DNA of 64,000 bases, taken from assembly GCA_026419785.1 (NCBI GenBank), contig JAODTK010005841.1:1-64000 (forward strand). The letters are read 5' to 3'. Made by a program: the position numbers and the translations under genes. The notes under the pieces were generated by a model. The model saw only the letters and a program-made list of their open reading frames with translations, was not told the DNA's origin and made no database searches. The DNA comes from Sclerodactyla briareus. Lineage: Eukaryota > Echinodermata > Holothuroidea > Dendrochirotida > Sclerodactylidae. This document shows positions 47,128-56,418 of the stretch, in pieces (position 1 is the stretch's first letter; each line of letters starts with the position of its first letter).

Positions 47128-47743
47128 CAAGGGTGGCGCCAGCGGGGGACGTCGGGGAAGCCTGCCCCGCCCCCCCCGTCGGAATTTTTTCCCAGCTCGT
47201 CGGGGGCCCGAGTGGCTACGCTAAAAATTACACACCCCGACGAGGCTTTTTGCCCCGACAGTATATATTTTCCAACTTCTTTTAGTGAAATCTCCTAGTT
47301 GGAAGCTGAAAATTTTCGGCGCGTTTCCACGCGCCTCATATCTTTCTATAATATTGCCAAGTTCATCGCTCTTCTGCAAGAGATTAAGGTTACAATTCTT
47401 TCGGGAGGATGCTCTTCTGCGTCTACCACTGTTTTTGCATCTGGTAGAGTTGTGTGCTTTCCGACGCAGTGCCAGGATTTCCTGTGCATTATCGGGAATA
47501 CTGACCCTATTCGACTAAACGGGCACCTAATTGAGTGGGAAGCTATTGAAGTAAACATTGCCCTCCACAATGCGTATTTCATTTTTTTCAGTTTTTTTCT
47601 TCTTCAAGAAAAATGTTAAAAATAAGACATAAAAAATGCAGGTTTTGACCTAGGGGGTAGGGTAGCCTTGTCGGGGAACTTCCACTTGGATCCCCCTGTC
47701 GGGCACTCGGACCCCAGTCGGGAAAATCCTGGCACCACTACTG
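47128..47743 (+). mobile_element. hAT-like MITE with 8-bp target duplication
   Basis: The left end CAAGGGTGGCGCCAG and the inverted right end CAGTAGTGGTGCCAG are terminal inverted repeats with 11 of 15 matches. The element is flanked by GTATTAGG (47120-47127) and GTATGAGG (47744-47751), an 8-bp direct repeat with one mismatch. TIRs of this style with 8-bp duplications are the hallmark of hAT elements. At 616 bp with no transposase it is non-autonomous. Subterminal parts are rich in GTCGGGG and CCCCGAC. A 106-codon plus-strand frame inside is not supported as a gene. An inverted second copy lies at 58792-59420. Confidence 0.75.
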
Positions 47744-47751
47744 GTATGAGG

Positions 47752-48027
47752 TGAAGAATCATGTACTATAAGGTGTTTTATTCCATGAAGGCATTTACCC
47801 TGCAAAAGTTCACAACTGCAAGTATATATATACCGAGTCGGTACAGCAAGCAACCATGGCTCTTAATGCCCAAACAAACACCGGCGATGCACATTTACTG
47901 TGGATGACCCTATGGTGAAGAACACCAGTCATTCTATCCATTTCTGAGTACACACAGACCCTTTATTTTCCCTCTACATAGATAGGGTAAAATTTGATTC
48001 GCATTCGACTTTGGTTAAATTGAAATA
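47752..48027. other. no feature recognised
   Basis: No supported feature; the right part could be the 3' flank of the minus-strand exon above it. Confidence 0.3.
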
Positions 48028-48089
48028 ATTTTATTTTTCCCTTTTGAAGATGAGTGCTTTAATAGTTGCCGGCACATCAAATATCTTAC

Positions 48090-48310
48090 CTGGTACTGAC
48101 AGCTCTCTCTCTACAGATCGAAGCCAATGAAATGATTTTATGACCTTCTCATAAAATCTGTTGTGTTTTTCCCTACAGTACACTCGGCATTGCTCCACTG
48201 CATCAAATGGAAGAGGAGAGTCATCATCCGCTCTCACAAATACATTATCAAGAAAAGAGACATTGGTATCCTCATCAGTACCAATCCAGAGTTTCATTCC
48301 AATCATGCTG
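48090..48310 (-). CDS. exon of an unrecognised protein
   Basis: Clear coding composition on the minus strand. After ATAATCCAG (or CAGCAG) the frame reads LWIGTDEDTNVSFLDN, an acidic ADDDSPLPFDAVEQC segment, then FYEKVIKSFHWLRSVEREL, a probable helix. A consensus donor CAG|GTAAGA lies at 48090/48089, giving an internal exon of about 220 bp. Alternatively the frame stays open past it for 20 codons to a TAA at 48028-48030 overlapping AATAAA, which would make this the last exon. I cannot choose between the models, and I do not recognise the family. It may share a gene with the first exon near 51.5 kb, which lies upstream on the same strand. Confidence 0.7.
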
Positions 48311-48760
48311 CTGGATTATAAATGATGGTCTCTCTTGAGAGTTTCAGATGAATTGTTTCAATTGTAAAGCGCCAAAAACCTTTGCCTAATTATGACATTT
48401 TGATAGATGAGATGGCTGCAAACCTTATCAGCAAGGCCAATATATATAGGGAGTGTATCATAAGTTGGTCAGTATCATGAGGCGGTCATTGCCATACATA
48501 ATGCTTATAAACGCCAGAAAAATCATGACAGTTAATGTGACCAACTGGATGGTCTTGCCAGTATATACTTGGTTCATGGAGCACCCAGTTCACAGTAACT
48601 GAATTGTTATTCTGGTTTTGCATTTCGTATGTTTTCACCAACCTATCTTAGGGTTCGAAAGAGAGCAAATTGCTCAGTTTGCAAATGATGATGTTCAGCA
48701 GATTTCACTAGAGGGGGGTTAATGCCGTCACTGGATGCACTGATTGCATTGGAAACAGGT
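48311..48760. other. probable intron; no feature recognised
   Basis: No exon or repeat was recognised. Confidence 0.35.
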
Positions 48761-48764
48761 CAAG

Positions 48765-48925
48765 TCGCCCCATTTCGGACTCGCCCCAGTACCGAGTCGA
48801 CCCGGTCAGCTCGCCCCGGAGTCAAGTCGCTCCAGGGTTGACTCGCCCCAATTATGAGTCAAGTCGCCCCACATCATTTTCTTCTGGCAATTTAGCGAGA
48901 GTCTAGTCGCCCCACATAGGCCTAC
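48765..48925 (+). repeat. minisatellite of GAGTCAAGTCGCCCCA type
   Basis: About eight imperfect copies of a 16-22 bp unit built on GAGTC(AA)GTCGCCCCA. The same motif appears inverted, in two or three copies, at about 50935-50995 (GGGGCGAGT). The motif pair may mark ends or internal repeats of one element, but no element borders were found. Confidence 0.75.
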
Positions 48926-49149
48926 CGCGCGCATTGCAGCTTTTTTCTCCATAAATATGACCAAGTCAGTTGATCAAGTATTTAAATAGCTCTTGACTGC
49001 AGATTTAGAATCGGCTAAGGGTTCAGGAAAAGGTAATAAGGTTGGGTCAGCCTTTTCAGTTTGCTAGCCTTGGCTGCATGACACTCAAGTTACAGTATGT
49101 AACTATGCTATTAATATATGCGTTTATCGTGCAGTGACAACATTTCAAC

Positions 49150-49480
49150 ATCTTCTTTTACTAAAATTGCATGTACATTTTGTAATGTAATCAGGAAAGG
49201 AAACTTTCTCATTTGTTTTGTAAGTGTCCGGTTGTTGAAGAACTCCAGCATATCTGGCCAAGTGGATAGAGCAAAAATCCGGTACTGAAGGTTTGAATAT
49301 TCTAATAAAGATATTATATTGTGTTATAGTGGTCCTGATATGAATGTGAGAGCACTCAATTTCATCATACTAGTTCCATGCTACAGATGTAGACTTAAAA
49401 GGGTGTGGAACCTCCGTTCGGAACTGACAAAATATTGTGGAATGGAAAAGTTTGTTAGTTATGTTAGCATGAAAGAGGGC
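49150..49480 (+). pseudogene. L1/Tx1-like LINE C-terminal relic
   Basis: Near 49172 the frame encodes CTFCN. After a one-base slip it encodes SHLFCKCPVVEEL followed by a W, which together are the C-x2-C...HLF..C zinc-knuckle-like region (zf-RVT) found downstream of the reverse transcriptase in L1- and Tx1-type elements. Further on, GPDMNVRALNFIILV and a basic CRLKRVW segment match the usual helix after it. The relic is 5' truncated and interrupted by stops and shifts. It lies in plus orientation between minus-strand exons, so probably in an intron or intergenic spacer. No tail was identified. Confidence 0.75.
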
Positions 49481-49757
49481 GTCTATACATCAATTCCAGG
49501 GGGGGGTGGTGAATCATTTTGAGACGATAAGAATTTCCTTGAGGACCGATTCTTATTATCGGTATTGTACCAGAGGCGGCGCCGGATGCGCTCCCCCCCC
49601 CCCCCGTGGAGGTGCACTGGGTCCCCGTACTGTGTGCCAATCCATTTCCGTTAGAGATCTTGTTGATAGACGATCCCCTCCCCTTCATAATTTTTTGCAA
49701 ACCTGAAACCCCTCAGACGCAAAATGTGCTATCCTAGTAACATATTATAGCAGGAAC

Positions 49758-50425
49758 TATTCATGTGTAGGCGGGTAAGTCGCCCACGTGTATATCCAAC
49801 TATAGTCCCTACCACACAGTTTCCATTCAAATCTGACACAACTTGGGAAATCGTAAAGAATTTCCGAAATTTGACCTCCGATGACCTTGAAATGACCTCC
49901 TCATTTTTTGGAATCAACTATAGTCCCTAGCCCCAAGTTTCACGTTCAAATCGCAGATGACCATACCTATTCGAGGTGGCAGCAAGGGTGCAAACATATT
50001 AGATGCATGTTAGATGGCAGATCCACGACCGTGTATGTTTTGCCTTTCATGAATAACGGACCCTTTTTTTCCTACATGAAAATCGGGCCGTTTTTCAATT
50101 ATGAATATCGGCCTTTTTTTCTTCTCAAAATGAATAATGGGCTCTTTTTCCTATTATGAATAATGGATCCTTTTCACTATTATGAATGACGAACTGTTTC
50201 ACTATCATGAATAACGGACCGTTTTTGTATGATATCGTACCTTTTGTTGTATTATGATATCGGACCTCATGAATAAAAAGCCTTTTCGGCCATTATGAAT
50301 AACTGGCTTTATAAAACCCAGGCTTCTGATGGCCTTATGAAAAAAAACACATGAATGAAAACGCTTATGAACATCGAGCGTCACCGGCAAAACCATAATA
50401 ACCCCAGAGTGGGGATATAAAGCTT
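49758..50425 (+). repeat. dispersed family A relic with internal minisatellite
   Basis: It starts TCATGTGTAGGCGGGTAAGTCGCCCACGTGTATATCC like the other family A copies, keeps TTTGACCTCCGATGACCTTGAAATGACC and CCCCAAGTTTCACGTTCAAATC, and ends near AAAACCATAATAACCCCAGAGTGGGGATATAA. The middle has been replaced or expanded by the minisatellite at 50045-50330. Confidence 0.65.
50045..50330 (+). repeat. minisatellite, TTATGAATAACGGACC units of 25-34 bp
   Basis: About eight to nine imperfect units built on (T)TATGAATAACGGACCCTTTTTC. The length of the T run varies between units. A frame through it reads repeated MNNG-PFF-like words; this is the repeat translated and not a protein. Confidence 0.8.
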
Positions 50426-50439
50426 CTGAATTAAAAAAA

Positions 50440-50730
50440 AAATTGTGAAGTTCTCCCTCCCTTTTAGTTAGGAGAAAACTTAACAACACAATAACTTTCA
50501 TCCATGATTACTTGCCAGAGCGACCCAATACTCAACACAAATAAAAAATAAAAGTTATGTTGGTGATCAAATAAAATAATTTTTCCCTTTTAAGTATGGA
50601 ATTTAATAACGAAATAACTTCTTATTTTTTTTAGTAATTACCAGAGCGACCCAATACTTACCGGTACTCAACACAAAAAAAACAGTTATTGCGTTGTAAA
50701 GTTCTCCCTTTTAGTTACCTCTTGCAACAA
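50440..50730. repeat. tandem array, period about 128 bp, 2-3 units
   Basis: ACCAGAGCGACCCAATACT..CAACACAAA at about 50514 and 50640, and GTTCTCCC..TTTTAGTTA at about 50449 and 50701 with a weaker version near 50580, define the units. The spacer is A/T-rich with AATAACTT. Confidence 0.7.
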
Positions 50731-51146
50731 TAAATGATCACATGCCTATTAAAAATAAAATACGTCTACGGAAAACATATTCTAATTTTCTGACGAACTT
50801 AATGCGAACCATGTCGCTGATCACATTCCCTATAATACTACTATAATTGAGGGCGCTGTCAAGGGCATAGCAAACGGCTACACACTGACTTCTGTTCTTT
50901 TTAGGAGCTTCAGTACGAGCATGTCCAGGGCTTGCTCTCATCTGGGGCGAGTTACATGGGGCGAGTAGGAATGGGGTACTGACTCGCATTCCTTGCTTAC
51001 CCCCCTGGTCCTGCATTACCTTGTGGATATAAACACGTTTAAAAGTTGAATAACCCTAGCCGCCCTAAATTCTAGTTGGTCTCTACATCTAGGCCTAACA
51101 TTTGGCCTAGGATAGTCTATGCTAGTTGATAATTTGTGATTGTGAC
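50731..51146. other. no exon recognised
   Basis: A minus-strand frame of 92 codons at 50738-51016 has no supported borders or motifs. GGGGCGAGT motifs near 50942-50970 echo the minisatellite at 48.8 kb. Confidence 0.35.
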
Positions 51147-51169
51147 GTAGGCCTAGGCCCTAGGCCTAC
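51147..51169. repeat. perfect palindrome GTAGGCCTAGG / CCTAGGCCTAC
   Basis: Two perfectly complementary 11-base arms around a single central C. More AGGCCTA words cluster at 51080-51235 and 51590-51615, around the first exon on the minus strand. Such words are common in echinoderm and other invertebrate genomes and are not by themselves regulatory. Confidence 0.8.
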
Positions 51170-51213
51170 CTCAGCATTTTGCGCATTTTGTGCGTCAGAT
51201 ACAGTAGACCTAC

Positions 51214-51507
51214 CCACGGCTAGGCCTACTACGTCACCCTGGCCCCGCCTGCTGTCTAGGCTACTGCGCAACGTGGGCATTTTTGGTAAATCCAACAAAC
51301 CTCTAGGATTTCGTGATTGGGCATCGGGTTTCTTTTTCCTGGCAAGGAACACCTTCCCTTTAAAGGGCAAAGAAGGATCATCTTCTGGATCTGATTCATC
51401 TGTCCAAGACTGTCTTTCTCATCCTCTTGAGTTGCAGTTTCAGCGTACGATACTCTTCTTTGTCTCAGGCCTTCTTTTACTGTTGCAGCAGTCGCCATCT
51501 TTCTCAT
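51214..51507 (-). CDS. probable first coding exon, frame break inside
   Basis: An ATG at 51507 on the minus strand opens MRKMATAA then VKEGLRQRRVSYAETATQ and EDEKDS. After a shift of two bases the better frame continues WTDESDPEDDPSLPFKGK, then a basic RKKKPDAQSRNPRG stretch and LLDLPKMP. The change from one open frame to the next within an acidic-then-basic tail looks like a small sequencing indel near 51407-51410. The 3' border is uncertain: GTGG|GTAGGT at 51214/51213 is the best donor I see. The product is not recognised; composition suggests a disordered cytosolic or nuclear N-terminus. Upstream sequence (51508 onward) lacks coding sense, as expected for a 5' flank. Confidence 0.55.
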
Positions 51508-52190
51508 GATTAAGTAACTACAAAATAAATGGCAGCTCAGTAACTAACTTAGTCGCGCAATCGCGAGGCTCAGTGGAGTCCAATACTAGGCAAGCCTAGG
51601 CCTAGCCTAACGGCATGTGCCGCTTGTTTATTGTGTTTCCAGTAGTGACGATATACTTGTGGCCACTTCAGTGACAATTCAATCACTGTTGCTTAGTCTG
51701 GCAGACTATGACTTCTCACCTACAACTACTTCATCGTATTAATAATTTTCATGTAACCTATTCAAGTTTGTTTCATGGATATATTAGGACTAATAGGAAA
51801 GGAACTAGTTATTTATTGAATATTATTAATTATGCACTTCAAATTTAGCATAGTGGCTACAATGTTGAGTGGTAATGTTTACGTCTCATCTATTTTTAGG
51901 TCAGTGTTACGTCATCGATTCTGAGGAGCGCCGTTGTTGCCAAATCGAGTTGCTTTTCTCGTAATATGTTGTTATTGTAAATAGTCGGAACATTATAAAT
52001 CGCTTGAAATAAATGATGGTTGTCTTAGTTGAAGTGTGAATCGTTGATGCATGAAGCTTCGGTCACATTAGGGCGATTCCTGATCCTGAAACCTGAAAAA
52101 AACAGGATGTAAGCAGTCATACTATAACGATAAAATTGCACGACGACGTCGACGAGGTTCAGTTATATGCAAATGACGTACCGCGAGCTT
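51508..52190. promoter_or_regulatory. possible 5' flank/promoter of the minus-strand gene
   Basis: This lies directly upstream of the candidate first exon on the minus strand. It contains AGGCCTAGGC words and a GCGCAATCGCGAGG patch near 51555-51570, but no convincing TATA box or initiator. An AATAAA at about 52005 on the plus strand could belong to an unrelated transcript. The promoter role is inferred from position only. Confidence 0.25.
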
Positions 52191-52194
52191 TTAA

Positions 52195-52590
52195 GTAGTT
52201 CACCTAGACGAACAAACTTTCCATTACAACACTGCTCTGAAATGTTTCGTTACCAAACGATATAGAAGGATGCTCTATGGAGACCTTCAATGACTTTAAC
52301 CTGACACCAAAAACAACAGGATTCATCCACACTATATGTGCAACCCACATAGGCGTCAATAGCATCTCAGAATGGGAGGGGGGACATGACCTCGCCGCCA
52401 AAAACATTACTGTGTGAAAAATGAAAGTCAATAGGAGCTCCTCAAAATGTGGGGGGACACGTCCCCCCCCCGTCCCCCAGGATTGAAATTTGAAGCTGAT
52501 ATCTGTTTGCGTTCGTTAGATATCGTGGTGACACATACACTCATACAGACGCACACACGCACACACACCGAAACGAACACACATACCAGG
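52195..52590 (+). repeat. CA-tailed element copy with an insertion
   Basis: The body CACCAAAAACAACAGGATTCATCC..CTATATGTGCAACCCACATA is interrupted by about 130 bp with a G run, a C run and GACACGTCCCCC, then resumes GAAATTTGAAGCTGATATCTG..CGTTCGTTAGATATCGTGGTGACA and ends in an AC tail near 52540-52580. The interruption falls where the copy at 8050 is continuous (CCCACCATACCAAGTTTGAAAC). Confidence 0.65.
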
Positions 52591-52930
52591 ATTAACGCAT
52601 ATATTCATTTGCCTTCGCACTGAATCAAGTGAGTACTGCCTATGTATCTCTGTTTTGGGGGGTTTGGGGTTTTTTTTTCGCAAATGAGAGAGAATTTTTT
52701 TTTTCTAAATAAATCAAAACCAGTGTTTGTGATCATTGTTTATCGGATACCAAGTGACGTGCCCGGGGCAATGAACTGGTATGTTGCCGTTTGTGAAAGC
52801 AGTGCCTTTTTTATGATGAAGAAAAATTATATTTTTCTGCATAAACTCTCACCGAAGCTCTCTACCTCATACTCCAGTCATAACGCATATTTCTCAGTCT
52901 TCGATAATGATGTCGGGCACACAGAGTTCA
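52591..52930. other. no gene recognised
   Basis: A 130-codon plus-strand frame (52642-53034) crosses into the next repeat and has no recognisable motif or splice context. Confidence 0.35.
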
Positions 52931-53509
52931 CTAGACATGTGCAGGCGGGTAAACCGGCCACGTTATATATCCCCGCAGAATGGCCTTTGTTAATCTCGTT
53001 TGAAGAAGCACATTTGACGTTTATGTCCATGTGACCTCTGGTGACTTTGAAATGCCAAACCTGTTGTTCAAGACCATCTGTAGTTCACATTCTCCAAGTT
53101 TCGTTTGAATCTGACGAAGTTAGAAAATTCTCGAATAAAACGCAAATTTTGAACCTCTGTTGACCTTGAAATTACTGTCATGTTTTTCGCGACCCCCTTT
53201 TTTCCCCCTCTCAAGTTTCATGGAATCAGCCTTACTCTGTATTTCTCGCAAAAAAATGAACAAATTTGACCTCTTTGTGACCTTGAAATCCCCATCATGT
53301 TTTTCGGAACCATTTTTTGTCCCCACCATCAAGTTTTATGTAAATCGAACCAACTTCGTTTTTTTCGTTCAAAACCTGCAAAATAGAGGGCAGCACACAT
53401 GCAGTGACGCCCACTTGCGAACTCATCCGAGATTTTGTTGTAACGGCCATGGTGTACCATGCAAGTTTCAGATCGATCGGACAAAGCGTTAAAGAGTTGT
53501 TGCGCTAAC

Positions 53510-53660
53510 GCCGCGTTTCCATGCACGAGGGGCGGGCGGGCGGGCGGTTTGAAGACTCGTTTTTCCATGCTCGCGGGCGAGCGGGCGTTTTCTCGAGTCA
53601 CGCACCTCTTCTCACTATTAGTGTGTATATGCGCTATATAAGAACCGATGTAGCCTATTA

Positions 53661-53694
<34 letters not shown>

Positions 53695-54246
53695 TTATTA
53701 TTATTATTATTATTATCATTATTATTACTATTATTATTTATCAAACACCGGACGCAAACTATTGTTTAAACTTACCACCCCGGTGTTTTTTCTGAAAACC
53801 ATTGTTCTAATGTCAACGATCACGGCGCACTATTAAACTTCACAATTGACAGATTTTGGAGATTTAATTAGCAAATACTTGACATATCAATGGTTTTAAA
53901 CCACCTGTAAATATGTGTTTAAATTGGTGTCTGGCCGTTGAAAATAGAGACAATCTTTATAAACTTTCATCCCTAGTGTTGAAACAGTTATGAATGTTGT
54001 TTGGAACATTATTTGAACATAAAATTGTCCTCTATTCTCCATTATCGGCTACAAGCTGGTAAAATGGCAGGGAATCCCGGAAATGATACGAATGCCACGC
54101 GGACAACTCGGACGGGCGAAAAAATCGCTACATACCGATTCGAGAAACGCCCGCCCGCCCGCCCGCTTGCATGGAAAGCTCCATTGAAAATAACGATGAG
54201 CGATTTTAGACGCCCGCCCGCCCGCCCGCGTGCATGGAAACGCGGC
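53510..54246. mobile_element. 737-bp nested TIR element, TAAC duplication
   Basis: The left end GCCGCGTTTCCATGCACG and the right end, inverted, are perfect terminal inverted repeats. They continue into GGGCGGGCGGGCGG blocks, then a second inverted module (CCATGCTCGCGGGCGAGCGGGCG...CTCGAG against CTCGAGAAACGCCCGCCCG...CATGG near 54140-54175). TAAC flanks both sides (53506-53509 and 54247-54250). The empty site is visible in the copy at 10.46 kb (GCGCTAAC..CCTAAAG). There is no coding capacity. The middle holds an ATT microsatellite. A 4-bp duplication with GC-rich double TIRs does not fit a family I can name with confidence. Confidence 0.8.
53656..53740. repeat. (ATT)n microsatellite
   Basis: About 28 units of ATT/TTA with three or four interruptions. 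It lies inside the nested 737-bp element. The frame of isoleucines and leucines across it is low complexity. Confidence 0.9.
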
Positions 54247-54434
54247 TAACCCCTAAGTTACCGCAGGCGGCGGCGGCGGAGACGGCGGCTACACCCCCAA
54301 AACCATAATATCCCCGAACACTTACAGTTTGCGAGGATATAATTAATAAGATGTAATCAGTTCTCCTATAGTCCCATGCATTCAACGTTTGCCTTGTTAG
54401 AGTTAAGAAATGCAGTACAGTGATATGGCATGCC

Positions 54435-54620
54435 CAGTGGCGTATCCACGGGGGAGGGGGAGGGGGGCTCGGGGGTCAGAAACCCCTCCCGGATTTCATG
54501 ACCCAAGTGACCGCAATTCAAAATTTTAACACAAAAACTTTTTTTTTTTCTTGCAGTTAAGTAGAGGTTATTAGTTAGTTATGCAGCTGTTACTTCACGT
54601 TTCCAAATGCGGGCAGACAT
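54435..54620 (+). mobile_element. hAT-like MITE fragment (CAGTGGCG end), copy 2
   Basis: It starts CAGTGGCGTATCCACGGGGG, has the G-rich part with AGAAACCCCTCCCGG, ATTTCATGACCCAAGTGACCGC, and TTTTAACACAAAAACTT..CTTGCAGTTAAGTAGAGGTTA..GCAGCTGTTA. It matches 15489-15655 and the inverted copy at 55390-55589. Confidence 0.6.
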
Positions 54621-55389
54621 ACATGATATTTCCGGCTTTCAACGACTTTCCTAAATGCAAGCTATATCTTACAACTAAACTGAACATCCTACGTATACCG
54701 CCACACCCGAAGGAAGGTTTTCACGTTACCTGTATCTGAGGTAACTCCATGTCGCAAAAGGGGGGGGGTGGGCGTACTAGTGGAACTGCAGTTTACCTAA
54801 TGAGCGGAAAAGCCACTATCGCAGGCCGTAGCGTCCCCCCCCCCCCAAAAAAAAAATGCCTCGCTTAGTATACCTCCTACGTTGTAACTCTGCTTTTGTG
54901 GATATACGCGATAATTTCAACGCAGCAACTGCAACCTCAGCCAACTTTCGGTCGCAGCTGAAGTCAGACTCATCGCGCCGACTGCATTTTAGTCGCATGC
55001 ACGTTCTTGAATGCCGTGAGGCATCAAAATATTCAGTGTATGAATGCACTATCAGGGGGGCGGGAATGGCCATTTTCTGCAATCGGAGGGGGTCAGTATG
55101 CAAAATTCCCCCTCACCCTCCCCCTCGGTAACCATTTTGCCGCCCGATAAAGGTAGCCAACTGCATGCTCCTCTCAAGAAAATGCGGGCTACACCATTGC
55201 CATAATGCTTGCCGTCTTGATATAGGGAGATTCACTTCCACTTGGGGCACTCCGGCTCGAGTCTCGAGAGGTTTTGCCAAATTTTCATTGCAATCCGTGT
55301 TATGGATAAACCACAAAAATGGGGCGCTGGGGGTGGGGGGGGGGGGGGGTGAGGTCCGGAACCCAAGGGAAGTGCGCCCTCATTAAGAG
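54621..55389. other. no gene recognised; G and C runs
   Basis: Homopolymer runs at about 54757-54770, 54836-54846 and 55335-55349. A 91-codon frame at 54856-55131 is not supported by borders or motifs. Confidence 0.35.
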
Positions 55390-55589
55390 CCTCATTCTCC
55401 CTATTGGCAATTAAGTACAATTTATGGGCCCAAGGACAACATATGCTGCTGCAATATTTGCTAAATAACAGCTGCAAAGCCTCTGCTGAACTGCAAAAAA
55501 TCAGTTTTTGTGTTAAACAACTTATGATCGCTTGGGTCATGGGTGAGGGGGTTCTGACCCCCCCCCCCCCCTCTTTGGGTGCGCCACTG
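55390..55589 (-). mobile_element. hAT-like MITE fragment, inverted copy
   Basis: On the minus strand: CAGTGGCGCACCCAAAG, a G run, GTCAGAACCCCCTCACCCATGACCCAAGCGATC, then TTTAACACAAAAACTGA..TTTGCAGTTCAGCAGAGGCTTTGCAGCTGTTATT, AATATTGCAGCAGCATATG. It is the third copy of this family in the window. Confidence 0.6.
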
Positions 55590-56418
55590 ACTCAATAACA
55601 GAAAAGGAGAGATTCCCGGCAGCTCGGATACAGTGAACGAAAACAGTGACGTAGCCTATTTTTTGTGGGGACGCTCGGGGGAATAGACTTAGAATGGGGT
55701 GAAGGGGAAGAGAAGAGTGGGGGTGTTCCGGGGATTGATTGTGTTTGGAAACGCGAATTCGCGCCCATCCGTGGGGTCCAGAAGCCCGCGGAAGGACCCT
55801 TTGAGGTGCCAGGGGTGACCCTCTCACGGAAACCACGTGATGGACTTCGAAGGTCCTCAAGCGCATTTATATTGGTTTCGGCAAAAGGAAATTTGACGCA
55901 GTTTTGATATGCGGGAATTATGGATATGATCATATACGTCAGATATAATATATACAGGGCACGGCATATGGGGGGGGGGGGGGAGGAATACCTTTAGTTA
56001 GTGTGAACTAGTGAAGAAGAGTGCCTGTTTCTTTTATTCCACGTATTAAAGCAAATGCTTAGACTTTGAAATTGTTTGTGTTGTTCAGCTGCCCATGTAG
56101 ACGTGTACGTATCCATAGAATGATGGTATGCCCGAAATGCAGCCGAGGAAAACATGACTTGGTGAACTGTATCGTCACTTTAAAATAGAGGGAGAGGATT
56201 ACAGAAAACAAATACCCGAATGCAGAAAGTTGCCATATCCTAAAGTTGCATAAAGATTCGGTGGACCGTAGACCCTTCGAAAAATGCAAAATTACCTTTG
56301 AAGGCCGAATGCAAAGTCAAAAGCAGTACTGGACAATATAAAAAATAATAAATATACGGCACAAACTAATCTGCATGCAGCAGAGCAGCTATGCTGCCAG
56401 GCAGTTCTGTACAGAGTA
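55590..56418. other. no gene recognised; 14-base G run
   Basis: A G run at 55970-55983. Both strands carry frames of 80-113 codons at 55537-55933 without recognisable motifs. Confidence 0.35.

Larger units (their letters stand above)
52931..54342 (+). repeat. dispersed family A, fullest copy
   Basis: It begins CTAGACATGTGCAGGCGGGTAAACCGGCCACG and runs through repeated TTGACCTC.G.TGACCTTGAAAT..CATGTTTTTCG..CCCC..CAAGTTT.ATG blocks (three or four of about 95 bp). It then has AAATAGAGGGCAGCACACATGCAG, CGATCGGACAAAGCG and GCGCTAAC, and after the nested element CCCCTAAGTTACCG, GGCGGCGGCGGAGACGGCGG, CAAAACCATAATATCCCCGAACACTTACAG and GAGGATATAAT. Without the insert it would be about 670 bp. No coding sense is supported. 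Transposition mode unknown. Confidence 0.75.

Noticed and set aside
47299..47619. 106-codon plus-strand frame
   Set aside because: Inside the non-autonomous hAT-like MITE, not matched by a frame in its second copy at 58.8-59.4 kb.
48765..50330. Regular short repeats that could suggest a CRISPR array
   Set aside because: Units are head-to-tail without unique spacers of constant length, and the DNA is eukaryotic; these are minisatellites.
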